Shown here: positions 30,294-39,300 of the stretch, piece by piece
Layout: the number at the start of each line of letters is the position of its first letter
Position numbering within the stretch: position 1 is the first letter of the stretch
NCBI RefSeq assembly: GCF_000613865.1
Contig: NZ_BAJU01000009.1
Coordinates: 1-64,000, forward strand
DNA from: Acetobacter okinawensis JCM 25146
GTDB taxonomy: Bacteria; Pseudomonadota; Alphaproteobacteria; Acetobacterales; Acetobacteraceae
DNA: 64,000 nt
Direction: 5' to 3'
The notes under the pieces: model-generated
What the model was told of the DNA's origin: nothing
Databases searched by the model: none
Seen by the model: the letters and a program-made list of their open reading frames with translations, nothing else
Translations under genes and position numbers: made by a program

Positions 30294-30989
30294 ATGCACA
30301 AGGCAGATCTTCTGGTTGTTGAGGATGATCCGGCACTCGCCCGGCTTGTTAGCTACAATCTGGAAAAACAGGGTTACATGGTGCGCCATGCAGCGGACGG
30401 AGAGGCTGCACTGGATTACGTGCGGCAACGCCGGCCTGACCTGATTCTGCTGGACTGGATGCTGCCCGGTATTTCCGGTCTGGAAGTCTGCCGCCGTTTG
30501 CGCGAGCAGGCCAGAACAGCCGCCCTGCCCATTATCATGTTCAGCGCCCGGGGGGAGGAAGCTGACACGATCCGTGGGCTGGATACCGGGGCGGATGACT
30601 ATCTGGTCAAGCCCTTTAGCATGGACGCGCTGTTTGCCCGTGTTAAAGCCATTTTGCGGCGCGCCCCGCCGGTCGATAAAACCTTGCGGTTTGACACGCT
30701 GGTCATGGACCGGGTGAGCCACAAGGTGGAGCGGGATGGGCGGTTGCTGTCTCTGGGGCCGACCGAATATCGCCTGTTGGAATTCCTGATGTCGCACCCG
30801 GCTCAGGTGTTCTCGCGCGAGGAATTGTTGAAGCATGCGTGGGAGCGTAGTTCCTTTGTGGAGTTGCGCACAGTGGATGTACATATCCGCCGTCTGCGGC
30901 AGACCCTGAACGAAGGGGGAGGGGCGGATCTGATCCGCACCGTGCGGGCGCGTGGCTATGCACTGGATAAAGTGCAGGATCAGGACTGA
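30294..30989 (+). CDS. phoB: PhoB phosphate response regulator
   Basis: A 231-residue OmpR-class regulator. Receiver domain: acidic pair E10-D11-D12, phosphoacceptor D54 in LILLDWMLPG, K106 in LVKPFS. The C-terminal winged helix contains LLEFLMSHPAQVFSREELL and VDVHIRRLRQTLNEGG, the PhoB recognition helix. The paired histidine kinase starts 27 bases downstream, and a good Pho box and pstS lie further on, so assignment to phosphate control is well supported. Under low phosphate PhoB would activate pstS and probably the porin at 34223. Confidence 0.93.
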   Translation: MHKADLLVVEDDPALARLVSYNLEKQGYMVRHAADGEAALDYVRQRRPDLILLDWMLPGISGLEVCRRLREQARTAALPIIMFSARGEEADTIRGLDTGADDYLVKPFSMDALFARVKAILRRAPPVDKTLRFDTLVMDRVSHKVERDGRLLSLGPTEYRLLEFLMSHPAQVFSREELLKHAWERSSFVELRTVDVHIRRLRQTLNEGGGADLIRTVRARGYALDKVQDQD

Positions 30990-31016
30990 ACACACCGCAG
31001 AAAGGGGCGGCTGATC

Positions 31017-32276
31017 ATGCATGCTTGGCTGGCGGCACTCTGCGGCATGGCGGGGGGCGGCGCGTTGGCGGCTTTGCCGCTGTTGTTGGCGCGTGCGAAC
31101 CATTTTGAACCGCTTCCCGACGATTCCGAAAACCGGAAAAACCGCATGGGGCGGGACCATTCATCCACAGTTACGCTGGATGAGGTCATGGCCTGCCTGC
31201 CTGCGGCAACGCTGGTGCTGAATGACACACGGCTACCGTGTGTTATTTCGCCCGAAGCCAAAAGGCAGTTCACAAACAGCATTGGTAGCATTATCCGCCA
31301 TCCGGCTTTTCAAAGCTGCGTGGACAGGCTTCTGGCGCAGAAAAAAGATGACCAGCAGCCTGCCGAGGCGCTGATTGTGCTGGATATCCCCCACTACAGG
31401 GTGGTGCGTGCGTGGTTGCAGAAGAAAACCGTGCCAGATGTGTTTCTCTCCGAAGGGTATCGTAAGGGAGGTGGCGCGTTTTCATCCAAAACAACGCTGG
31501 TTTTTGTTGCCCTGCATGATGAGACAGAGGCCGTTCTGGCCGAGCGCCAGCATACGGATTTTGTGGCGTTTGCCAGCCATGAACTGCGTACGCCACTGGC
31601 CTCCCTGCTGGGGTTCATAGAAACCCTGCAAGGCCCTGCCGCCGATGATCCGGGTATTCAGCAGGAGTTTTTGGGCATTATGTCCGAGCAGGCCAAGCGG
31701 ATGCAGCGGCTATTGGACGGTCTGCTTTACCTGTCACGCGTGCAGATGCAGGAGCACCACAGACCCAAAGAAACAATAGGCATTGCTGAACTGCTCAAGC
31801 GTCTGTCGGACGAGGCAGCAGGGCTGATTGCGGGCAAGCCTGTGCGTTTTCAGGTTCAGGCGGATGATGTGCAGGAACTATGCGTGCAGGGGGATGAAAC
31901 CCAGCTTTTGCAGGTGTTGATGAACCTTGTGGAAAACGCGCTCAAGTATGGCCTGTTTGACCGTGGCAAACGTCATGACGAGCCCTTGGGCATTACGGTT
32001 GCCTGCGCCCGTGCCGCCAAAAATGCCGGTTGGCCGACTGAGCCGGGGTTGGTGTTGAGTGTTACGGACACGGGACCGGGTATTCCTGCGCGGCACCTTA
32101 ACCGTCTGACCGAGCGTTTTTACCGTGTGGCCAAAACAGCCGCCAGCGTGCAGGGCAGTGGTCTGGGGCTGGCTATTGTGCAGCAGATTCTGGCCCGCCA
32201 TGATGGGCGTTTGAGCGTGGAAAGCACGGTGGGCGAGGGTACGACATGCCGCATATGGCTCCCACTCATAAGTTAG
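31017..32276 (+). CDS. phoR: PhoR phosphate sensor histidine kinase
   Basis: A 419-residue kinase. The N-terminus has a single short hydrophobic stretch (LAALCGMAGGGALAALPLLL), then a PAS-like region (about 53-175). The phosphorylated His is H188 in FVAFASHELRTPLASLLGF, followed by the ATPase boxes VLMNLVENALKYG (N), VTDTGPGIPARHL (G1) and GSGLGLAIVQQIL (G2). The layout matches alphaproteobacterial PhoR. It probably forms one transcript with phoB. In the family, PhoR reads phosphate status through the Pst transporter and PhoU; neither pstCAB nor phoU is in this window. Confidence 0.9.
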   Translation: MHAWLAALCGMAGGGALAALPLLLARANHFEPLPDDSENRKNRMGRDHSSTVTLDEVMACLPAATLVLNDTRLPCVISPEAKRQFTNSIGSIIRHPAFQSCVDRLLAQKKDDQQPAEALIVLDIPHYRVVRAWLQKKTVPDVFLSEGYRKGGGAFSSKTTLVFVALHDETEAVLAERQHTDFVAFASHELRTPLASLLGFIETLQGPAADDPGIQQEFLGIMSEQAKRMQRLLDGLLYLSRVQMQEHHRPKETIGIAELLKRLSDEAAGLIAGKPVRFQVQADDVQELCVQGDETQLLQVLMNLVENALKYGLFDRGKRHDEPLGITVACARAAKNAGWPTEPGLVLSVTDTGPGIPARHLNRLTERFYRVAKTAASVQGSGLGLAIVQQILARHDGRLSVESTVGEGTTCRIWLPLIS

Positions 32277-32377
32277 GCTCTGCCTGCGAGCGGATTTTAA
32301 TCTAACAGTGACAATCATATGCCCGATGTGCTCTTTGTTGAGGAACCCGGGAGCTAAAAAGAAGGGCTTTGCAAACC

Positions 32378-32791
32378 ATGCAGCATATCAGACACAACCT
32401 TGCTGTTTGCGTGTTCGGGTGTGTTGTGTTGATGGGCTGTTCTCGTTCACAACCAAAAGATGCCGACACAGTTTGTGCGCTCCCAGCGGCACATCCGGAC
32501 GGTCACGGTCATGTCTTGGCAACTGTGGGGGATGGGCTGGGTCATCTGGCACCTATGGCGCTTTCTGCCATACCCGGCATGAATGGAATAGGTGGCCAAG
32601 CGGCAGGCATGGGGATGCAGCAGGTCACGAACCGTTTTGGCATGGACCATCCTCGTGGTATGGTCAGCAGTGTTCCCCTTCACGCGGAGAACGAAAACTC
32701 CGACCAACATACCATACCGTCCGTCCCCTGCCCAGTCAGGAAAACCGTACAACAAGAGGTTAACGGTCAGGATATCAAATTTTCTGAATAG
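32378..32791 (+). CDS. Predicted lipoprotein, unknown function
   Basis: No family was recognised. From ATG 32378 the protein is 137 residues: a signal sequence MQHIRHNLAVCVFGCVVLMG with the lipobox LMGC at residue 21, then a His- and Gly-rich mature part (PDGHGHVLATVGDGLGHLAP, NGIGGQAAGMGMQQVTNRF) and a charged C-terminus. An in-frame TTG at 32369 is an alternative start. It sits 100 bases after phoR and before the pstS Pho box, so it may be read from the phoR transcript. The His-rich part could bind metal, but this is only a guess from composition. Confidence 0.55.
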   Translation: MQHIRHNLAVCVFGCVVLMGCSRSQPKDADTVCALPAAHPDGHGHVLATVGDGLGHLAPMALSAIPGMNGIGGQAAGMGMQQVTNRFGMDHPRGMVSSVPLHAENENSDQHTIPSVPCPVRKTVQQEVNGQDIKFSE

Positions 32792-32906
32792 TTAAAGAAA
32801 ACCGGTGGCATTGCAGATATTGCTGGAAAACTCCTGCGACCTGATCCGACCTTACTGCTACCGCATTTTGGCTCCCGTTTTTTGTTAAAGGCAGCCATGG
32901 ACTGGG

Positions 32907-32935
32907 TTGTCATAAAACCGTCATCCAATTGTCCT
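32907..32935 (+). promoter_or_regulatory. Pho box upstream of pstS (three 11-bp-spaced half-sites)
   Basis: TTGTCAT (32907), CCGTCAT (32918) and TTGTCCT (32929) repeat every 11 bases with A/T-rich spacers. The first 18 bases match the PhoB consensus CTGTCATAWAWCTGTCAY at 16 positions. It lies about 105 bases before the pstS ATG, as expected for a PhoB-activated promoter. Confidence 0.85.
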
Positions 32936-33039
32936 GAAAGCATAATACCATTTCCCCCTGACTTACTTTAACCCAGAACAGCGCGGCACGTTTTTGTTGC
33001 CGCATAAGCTTTTGCAATTGGCTCAGGGAAAAAACCAAC

Positions 33040-34065
33040 ATGCGTTTTTCAGTCAGGTCTGGAATGTGTCTGGCCGTCATGACCACCTTCCTTACGGCAC
33101 TTCCAGCAGCATCTCGGGCCGAGAGCGTGACCGGTGCAGGCTCCAGCTTTGCCGCTCCGATCTATGAAGGCTGGGGTGCAGTCGCCAAGTCTGCCACCGG
33201 CGTGACCGTTAACTACCAGAGCGTTGGTTCCAGCGCAGGCCAGAACCAGATCGTGGCAGGCACGGTGGATTTTGGCGCGTCTGACGCTCCCATGGATGCC
33301 CAGAAGCTGGAAACCAACCATCTGTTCCAGTTCCCCACGGTTATGGGTGGCATTGTTCCGGTTGTGAACATCCCCGGCGGTATCAAGCCCGACACGATCA
33401 CGCTGAGCGGTGACGTGCTGGCAGATATTTACGCAGGGACCATCACCTCCTGGAATGACCCCAAGATTGCGGCCCTGAACCCCGGCGTCAAGCTGCCGGA
33501 AGTGGCGATTGCACCAGTTCACCGTGCAGATGGTTCGGGCACAACCTTTGTGTTCACCTCCTACCTTGCGGGTTCTTCCTCCTCCTGGAAGGAAAACTAC
33601 GGCGCGAGCACATCCATTAGCTGGCCCGGTGGCCTGGGTGCCCGTGGGAACGATGGCGTTGCAGCAACCGTGCAGAACACCGAAGGTGGCATTGGTTATG
33701 TGGAATACGCTTATGCAAGCCGCAACCACCTGACCACCATCCGCCTGCGCAACCATGCTGGCGCCAGTGTTGTTGCCGGTATGAACAGCTTTTCCCACGC
33801 CGCACAGGCTGCTGACTGGGGCCATGCTTCCCATTTTGCAGTGAACCTGCTGGACACGGATGGCAAGGAAGCTTGGCCGATCATGTCTGCAACTTACGTG
33901 CTGGTTCCTGTTCCTGCCCGTAACCCCGACCGTGATCAGGCCGTGCAGAAGTTCTTTAGCTGGAGCTTCAATAATGGTGATGCCATTGCCACCAAGCTGG
34001 ATTATGTGCCTCTGCCCAAAGCCGTTAAGGACAGCATTATGTCCGCATGGAAAAGCGGCAAATAA
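33040..34065 (+). CDS. pstS: PstS, periplasmic phosphate-binding protein
   Basis: A 341-residue phosphate-binding protein of the ABC transporter PstSCAB. The signal peptide (FSVRSGMCLAVMTTFLTALP) is followed by ESVTGAGSSFAAPIYEGW; phosphate-contact segments GSSAGQNQIVAGTVDFGASD and RADGSGTTFVFTSYL are intact. Transcription is expected from the Pho box 105 bases upstream. The rest of the transporter (pstCAB) is not next to it; instead a phosphate-type porin follows, an arrangement that supplies outer-membrane and periplasmic steps from one locus. A strong terminator follows pstS. Confidence 0.95.
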   Translation: MRFSVRSGMCLAVMTTFLTALPAASRAESVTGAGSSFAAPIYEGWGAVAKSATGVTVNYQSVGSSAGQNQIVAGTVDFGASDAPMDAQKLETNHLFQFPTVMGGIVPVVNIPGGIKPDTITLSGDVLADIYAGTITSWNDPKIAALNPGVKLPEVAIAPVHRADGSGTTFVFTSYLAGSSSSWKENYGASTSISWPGGLGARGNDGVAATVQNTEGGIGYVEYAYASRNHLTTIRLRNHAGASVVAGMNSFSHAAQAADWGHASHFAVNLLDTDGKEAWPIMSATYVLVPVPARNPDRDQAVQKFFSWSFNNGDAIATKLDYVPLPKAVKDSIMSAWKSGK

Positions 34066-34107
34066 ATTACGTTTTGTAATTTTTACTGCGCATTTGAGCT
34101 TGCTGGA

Positions 34108-34136
34108 AAGCGGCCCGGAAACGGGCCGCTTTTTTA
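34108..34136 (+). terminator. Rho-independent terminator after pstS
   Basis: AGCGGCCCG (34109-34117), GAAA loop, CGGGCCGCT (34122-34130), TTTTTT. Confidence 0.9.
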
Positions 34137-34142
34137 ATAAAT

Positions 34143-34171
34143 CCGTAACGAAACCATCACCGAAGCATCAC
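34143..34171 (+). promoter_or_regulatory. Degenerate Pho-box-like triplet upstream of the porin
   Basis: CCGTAAC (34143), CCATCAC (34154) and GCATCAC (34165) repeat with the 11-base period of PhoB sites and lie 50 bases before the porin ATG. Each half-site deviates from CTGTCAT, so affinity would be lower than at pstS. Confidence 0.5.
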
Positions 34172-34222
34172 GCACAAAAAAGTTAGAGCGGGTTATTCAC
34201 TCCTCATCGTTCTTATCATGGA

Positions 34223-35941
34223 ATGGCCACAATGCGCTGTAACTCGCTTTTTTCTTCTGTTGCTCTAACGTCTTTTATGTTGGCTGGAATCGCTCCTGTG
34301 GCCGAGGCGGCTTCCACTGAGGATTCCGAAATTCGTCTGCTGCGTGCGGAAATGTCCCAGATGCGTCGGGATATGCAGCAGCAGATCGTCACCCTCAAGC
34401 ATCAGCTGGCAAAAAGCGATGCGACCTCAGCAAAAGGCCGCGTGGGTAAGGCGGCTGGCCATGGCCGCAACACCATGCATGTTGCTGACGGCACCTACGA
34501 CCCGAACGTGCAGTTTGGTGAGCAGGAACCCCTCAAAAAAGCTGCTCCCCTGTCCGGTGTCGGCACCCCGCCGTCTGACCGTGGTGACACCATGTCCTGG
34601 AAGGACTTCAAAGCTGCCACGGCATCTGACGAAGAAGTCCGTATTGGTGGCATGATTGTCGGCTTCCCCAAAGGTCGCTTTACGGTTTCTTCCGAAGACG
34701 GCGCATACGGCTTTTCCGTTGGTCTGGCTTTCCACGAAGACTTTGGTGGTTTTCTTGGGACTAACGCGCGTGGTAGCGAAAAAGCTGGTGATTTCAGCAG
34801 CTTTACCGAAAATGCCCGCCGTATTCGTATCCCCTTCACCTTTCGTTACAAAGACTGGGTTGCTAACGTAACGCCTGACTTTGGTGCAGGTAGTGCTGAC
34901 GGTGCATCCACCGACCAGACTCTGTATGAAGCGAACCTGAACTACACGGGCTTTCATAATACCATCCTGACGGTCGGTTACTTCCAGCCGCGCGTAACGG
35001 AAGAAGATTCCGAAAGCTCGAACGACTTCGAAATGATGGAACGTCCCGCCATCACCGATGCCGTGCGTAAGATTGCAGCAGGTGACGCCCGCTTCAGCTT
35101 TGGTGGTCTGCATTACGAAAAACGCTGGTGGGTTGCTGCTTACTTTACGGGGCAGAGCTTTGGTCAGCGTAGCAGCAATACAACTGGCAACAACTCCTAT
35201 GGTGTGTCAGGTATTGTAAACAGCCAGACGGGCGGCACCTTCCGCGCTGCTGGTCGTCCTTATATGTCTAAGGACATTGACGTGCATGTTGGCATTTCCG
35301 CCATCAGCGCCTTCAAGGTGGCTGAAACATGCAGTGCGGGCACAACCACGGCAGCAGGTACCTGCTCGCGTTCCTATAAGCCCGGTCAGTCCCCAGAAGT
35401 TAACCTGACCAGCACAAACCTGATTGGTGCTACAATTAGCAACGCATCGTCTGTGTGGTCGGCAGGTCCGGAACTTGGTTTCCGCTGGAAAAAGCTTCTG
35501 CTTAAAGGCGAATACTACAATATCGGTATCAACCGGGACAACAGTGGGATTTCGGGGGCTGAAAAGCTCAAGACCGTTCATCTTCAGGGTTATTACGGTT
35601 CTGCCAACTATACTCTGTTTGGCAAGGGTCGTGAATATAACATCAAGGAAGGTGCATTCGCCGCTCCGGGTGTGGAACATGAATTTGACCCCTCACGCGG
35701 TTACTGGGGTGCAATGGAAATCACGGGTCGTTACAGCGTAACAGACTTCAGTGACGTTGCGCAGAACGTTAATGGTGGTCGTCAGACTGTATGGTCCGGT
35801 GGTATCAACTGGTATCCTAACCGCCACTTCCGCTTCATGCTTGACTTCAACCACTTCATTGTTTCCCAGAATGGTTCTGCATGGAACAACGCTGGGCGTA
35901 ACGGGAACTCTCTCGCCGCCCGTGTGCAGGCTGCGTTCTAA
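34223..35941 (+). CDS. OprO/OprP-type phosphate-selective porin
   Basis: A 572-residue outer-membrane porin. After a signal peptide (residues 1 to about 28, ending VAEAA) comes a short coiled coil (EIRLLRAEMSQMRRDMQQQI) typical of OprO/OprP porins and then the beta-barrel: repeated aromatic-ended strands such as FSVGLAFHEDFGGFL, HNTILTVGYFQPRVTEEDSE and GGINWYPNRHFRFMLDFNHF, ending in the expected terminal Phe (VQAAF). In Pseudomonas these channels favour phosphate or polyphosphate. Location right behind pstS with an 11-bp-period repeat upstream supports a phosphate-starvation role here; selectivity is inferred. Confidence 0.85.
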   Translation: MATMRCNSLFSSVALTSFMLAGIAPVAEAASTEDSEIRLLRAEMSQMRRDMQQQIVTLKHQLAKSDATSAKGRVGKAAGHGRNTMHVADGTYDPNVQFGEQEPLKKAAPLSGVGTPPSDRGDTMSWKDFKAATASDEEVRIGGMIVGFPKGRFTVSSEDGAYGFSVGLAFHEDFGGFLGTNARGSEKAGDFSSFTENARRIRIPFTFRYKDWVANVTPDFGAGSADGASTDQTLYEANLNYTGFHNTILTVGYFQPRVTEEDSESSNDFEMMERPAITDAVRKIAAGDARFSFGGLHYEKRWWVAAYFTGQSFGQRSSNTTGNNSYGVSGIVNSQTGGTFRAAGRPYMSKDIDVHVGISAISAFKVAETCSAGTTTAAGTCSRSYKPGQSPEVNLTSTNLIGATISNASSVWSAGPELGFRWKKLLLKGEYYNIGINRDNSGISGAEKLKTVHLQGYYGSANYTLFGKGREYNIKEGAFAAPGVEHEFDPSRGYWGAMEITGRYSVTDFSDVAQNVNGGRQTVWSGGINWYPNRHFRFMLDFNHFIVSQNGSAWNNAGRNGNSLAARVQAAF

Positions 35942-35981
35942 AGCCGCTTGCCTCTGGCTTTGGTCAGATATTCAGTGTGGA

Positions 35982-36013
35982 AAAGGGTCATTCGCAAGAA
36001 TGGCCCTTTTTTT
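35982..36013 (+). terminator. Rho-independent terminator after the porin gene
   Basis: AAAGGGTCATTC, GCAA loop, GAATGGCCCTTT, then a T-run. Confidence 0.85.
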
Positions 36014-36036
36014 ATGCCTGTTGAAAGGCAGAGGAA

Positions 36037-36070
36037 TAAAAAACCATACCGGACGGTATGGTTTTTTATT
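36037..36070. terminator. Symmetrical terminator, probably serving the minus-strand lipoprotein gene
   Basis: AAAAACCATACCG and CGGTATGGTTTTTT form a perfect stem with a two-base loop. Because it is symmetrical it can end transcripts from either side. Confidence 0.7.
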
Positions 36071-36187
36071 TTAATCATCAGATATGTGGAAGCTATATGG
36101 GGCTGCCGTGTGCTGCGGTGCACGTCATACCTGTTGCTTACAAGGTCTGTTTGACCCAGATTTCAGGGTAAAAATCCGGGCCTGCGT

Positions 36188-36637
36188 TTAGCGCGAGTAA
36201 CCATACCCGTAAGCAGGCTGCGGGGCAGGCAGGACGTTTTTATAAGAGATCATGCATGCCACATACGCATTGTTATACTGCGTTTGAATGCCGCCTTGCT
36301 GACTGTTGGAATAGAGGCTCCCCCCCAGACCGCCACCCATGGCACCCGCAGCCGCCCCAATGCCAGCACCCGCGCCGCCGCCGGCAGCAGCGCCAAGACC
36401 TGCCCCCAGAGCTGTTGCGGCCAGCCCACCATAAATGGCCTTATGGTTCTGCCGTTCGGCCTGCCCCTGCACGGCCGCCGCGGCTTGGGAGCGGCAGAAG
36501 TTCTGTTCCTGCAGGAACTGACCATAGTTTTTGCCGGGTCCGGGCAGAACCTGTGCGGTTGGCCCCATGGGTGTTTCCGCACAGCCTACCAGTAAAAGAA
36601 CGGGCAAGAAAGCAACGGGAATCGCTATAAACTTCAT
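36188..36637 (-). CDS. Glycine-zipper lipoprotein
   Basis: A 149-residue predicted lipoprotein. The signal peptide MKFIAIPVAFLPVLLLVG ends in the lipobox LLVGC (Cys at residue 19). A central Gly/Ala-rich stretch (GLGAAAGGGAGAGIGAAAGA) is of the glycine-zipper kind found in outer-membrane-associated proteins, and the C-terminus is Tyr/Pro-rich (QPAYGYGYSR). Two Cys (FCRSQ and ACMIS) could pair in the periplasm. Function unknown; a structural or stress role at the envelope is plausible for this class. Confidence 0.75.
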   Translation of the reverse strand: MKFIAIPVAFLPVLLLVGCAETPMGPTAQVLPGPGKNYGQFLQEQNFCRSQAAAAVQGQAERQNHKAIYGGLAATALGAGLGAAAGGGAGAGIGAAAGAMGGGLGGSLYSNSQQGGIQTQYNNAYVACMISYKNVLPAPQPAYGYGYSR

Positions 36638-36711
36638 CTCACTCTCTCCAATTATATTGGACGATGTTAAGGTAAGAGAAGTATGTCATTTTTTAGTTAA
36701 TAGAGGAATAA

Positions 36712-36762
36712 TAGAAAAAAGGGGCAAGGCGGCCGGTACCGGTAAGCCTTGCCCCTTTTTTC
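36712..36762. terminator. Bidirectional terminator after the corC-like gene
   Basis: GGGGCAAGGC (36721-36730) pairs with GCCTTGCCCC (36746-36755); T-runs flank both sides (TTTTTT to the right, AAAAAA to the left). It ends the minus-strand gene whose stop is at 36776. Confidence 0.75.
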
Positions 36763-36775
36763 TACTCTGCTCTTT

Positions 36776-38098
36776 TTACACAGTGGTATTCAGCCGTGTC
36801 ACCAGAAGCTGGTTGATGCGGAAACCTTCCACGTCCACGACCTCAAAGCGAAAGCCCGAGGCATCCACCCGGTCAGTTTTGCGTGCCATGCGGCGTAGGC
36901 GGTGCATGATAAAGCCGCTGATTGTATCAAACTGCTCATGGTCGGGCAGGGTGGCAATATCCAGCTCACGCATGACTTCCCCAATGGGGGCAGCACCGTC
37001 CACCAGCCAGGAGTTGGCGTCACGCTGGACAATGGCCTGCTCCTCAAACGGGCTGGCCAGACCATCCATGAGCACACCCATGATATCCTTGAAGGTAATC
37101 AGCCCCACCACCAGACCATATTCATTGACCACCAGCGCAAAACCCACACCGGATGTGTCAAACTGGGCGAGTGTATCCCATAGGTTCAGCGTCTCCGGCA
37201 CGGAGGGGACGTCGCGGCGCATGCGGGCAATGGGGTTGGAATGGGGGCGGCCCGAGGGAGCGGTGGACGGGTCCACAACGGATGCCAGAACGTCTTCCGC
37301 GCGGATGGAGCCAATGACCTTGTCTAGTCCGCCATTGCACAGCGGGTAGCGCGAATACGGCTCCATGCGCACTTTTTCGTGGTTATGTTCGGGAGTGTCC
37401 TGAATATCGAGAAAAATAATCTCGTCCCGGGGCGTCATGGCGGAGGTAACCGAGCGGTCCTGTAGTCCCAGCACGTTCTCGATCATCTGGTGCTCTTGAT
37501 GGAGCAGGGCGCCAGAGGCTGTGCCCGCGGCCAGAATGGCATGCAGGTCCTCCGGAGTGACAGGTTCCACTGCCGAGGCAGCAGGAATTTTGAGCGCTTT
37601 GAGCACCACATCGGAAATTTTGGAAAAAATCCAGACAACGGGGTAGAGAATGCGCAGTGCCAGCCGTGGGAACCAGCCCACGGCAAGGGCGACCTTGTCG
37701 GGGTTGCTCATGGCAACGCGCTTGGGCAGCAGGTCCGCGAACAGTACGAACATGCCGGTAACAAAAACAAAACTAAGGGTGGAGGCCAGATTTTGCGCCC
37801 ACCAGTCGGACAGTCTCCACTGAGTGAAAAAATCAGCCAGTGGGGGGGACAGCATTTCGGAGCTGACAATACCCCCCATAATTCCCACGCCATTCAGGCA
37901 GATCTGGATAACGGTTATGACCTGCCCGCTGTTGCGGCGGAGTGCCAGAAAAGCCTGGGCACGGGGGTCTCCTGCTTCTGCACGGCTGCGGAGCCTGACT
38001 TCCCGGGCAGCGGCAAAAGAGATTTCGGAAAGCGCGATCAGGATACTGATTGCGATAAGCAGAATAAGGGTCAGCAGACCCATTATGAACAGGAGCAA
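36776..38098 (-). CDS. CNNM/CBS-domain transporter-like protein (TlyC/CorC family)
   Basis: A 440-residue membrane protein of the hemolysin/CorC/CNNM type, linked in other bacteria to magnesium and cobalt efflux. The N-terminal DUF21 part has about four membrane helices (LLTLILLIAISILIALSEIS; LSFVFVTGMFVLFADLLPKR), then two CBS domains (about 215-340; SAMTPRDEIIFLDIQDTPEH and GVGFALVVNEYGLVVGLITF) and a CorC_HlyC C-terminal domain. The start is uncertain: TTG at 38098 or ATG at 38083, neither with a good ribosome site. It stands alone between two terminator-bounded units. Confidence 0.85.
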   Translation of the reverse strand: MLLFIMGLLTLILLIAISILIALSEISFAAAREVRLRSRAEAGDPRAQAFLALRRNSGQVITVIQICLNGVGIMGGIVSSEMLSPPLADFFTQWRLSDWWAQNLASTLSFVFVTGMFVLFADLLPKRVAMSNPDKVALAVGWFPRLALRILYPVVWIFSKISDVVLKALKIPAASAVEPVTPEDLHAILAAGTASGALLHQEHQMIENVLGLQDRSVTSAMTPRDEIIFLDIQDTPEHNHEKVRMEPYSRYPLCNGGLDKVIGSIRAEDVLASVVDPSTAPSGRPHSNPIARMRRDVPSVPETLNLWDTLAQFDTSGVGFALVVNEYGLVVGLITFKDIMGVLMDGLASPFEEQAIVQRDANSWLVDGAAPIGEVMRELDIATLPDHEQFDTISGFIMHRLRRMARKTDRVDASGFRFEVVDVEGFRINQLLVTRLNTTV

Positions 38099-38328
38099 GA
38101 GAACGTCCGGTTTACTGTTAGGATGTCACAGTATGAACACAAAGTGAGCCGCTGACCAGCAATGATTCCCATTGTATTTTTTATGTCACGGAGGAATTGA
38201 GGGTCTTCAAAACTCTGTCAGAGCGGAACAGACGGGCTTTGCAGGCGTTGGGGAGTGGCTAGCATATATGCGCCACTGTCTGGTCGGTGGCGTGATGACT
38301 GTTTGGTTGCTCCCGCTGGATAAAACTG

Positions 38329-39300
38329 ATGTTTGATGCGCTCTTTCTTGAACAGGCTGGTCAGATGGCCAAGCTCGTATGTCTACCCGACGACGCTCTG
38401 CCTGCGGAGGAGGTGACTGTCCGTGTCCACTGGTCGGGGCTGAATTATAAGGATGCGCTGGCCGTTACCGGGCGCGGTCCCGTGGTGCGGAACTGGCCAA
38501 TGGTTCCGGGCATAGATTTTGCCGGTGTGGTCGAGCACTCTGCCAGCCCCGATTTTTCTGTCGGGCAGGAAGTCATCCTCAATGGCTGGGGGGTAGGCGA
38601 AAAGCACTGGGGAGGTTTGCGCAAAGGCCTGCGTGCCGGGTGCCTGGTTGCAGCCTTTGCCGCAGGGGTTGAGTGGTCAGCAGGCTATGGCGCTAGGAAC
38701 GGCAGGGTTTACGGCTATGTTGAGCGTGCAGGCCCTTGTGCGCGAAGGGGTAGAGCCCGTCCATGGTCCTGTGCTGGTAACAGGAGCAACCGGTGGGGTT
38801 GGGAGTGTGGCCGTTATGCTGCTGGCCCAGATGGGGTATGAGGTGGTGGCGGTAACCGGTCGTCTGGAGGAGCAGGCTTACCTGCATCAGCTTGGGGCGA
38901 CAGAGGTACTTGCGCGCTCACATTTTGAAATGCCGTCCCGTCCGTTGGAAAAAGCCCGCTGGCTGGTGCTGTGGATGTGGTGGGCGGGCAGGTTCTTGCG
39001 TCTGTATGTGCCTCCATGAAGCCGCAAGGCGTGGTTGCAGCCTGTGGGTTGGCGGGTGGTATGGATTTTCCGGCAACAGTTGCCCCCTTTATTCTGCGTG
39101 GTGTGACCCTTGTGGGAATCGATAGTGTGATGTGCCCTCAACCCGTGCGGCGGCAGGCATGGGCGCGTCTGGCAGAGCAGGTGAATAAAACCCTGCTTGC
39201 AGGTTTGACACGGGTTATTCCTCTGCCTGATGTGCCAGCGCTGGCAACGGAATTGCTGGATGGCAAGGTGAGGGGGCGCATTGTTGTTGAGGTGCCCTGA
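38329..39300 (+). CDS. YhdH/AcuI-type acryloyl-CoA reductase / quinone oxidoreductase (three frame breaks)
   Basis: A zinc-independent medium-chain dehydrogenase/reductase of the AcuI/YhdH kind. The start MFDALFLEQAGQMAKLVCLP and the segment WSGLNYKDALAVTGRG, GIDFAGVVE are intact. Two bases (38619 and 38626-38627) restore GEKHWGGLAQRACVPGAWLQ and a third (38961-38962) restores KARWAGAVDVVGGQVLASVC; the NADPH loop is VTGATGGVGSVAVMLLAQMG. The rebuilt protein is about 325 residues, normal. Family members reduce acryloyl-CoA to propionyl-CoA; the actual substrate is unknown. All three losses are one G from a G-run. Confidence 0.8.
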
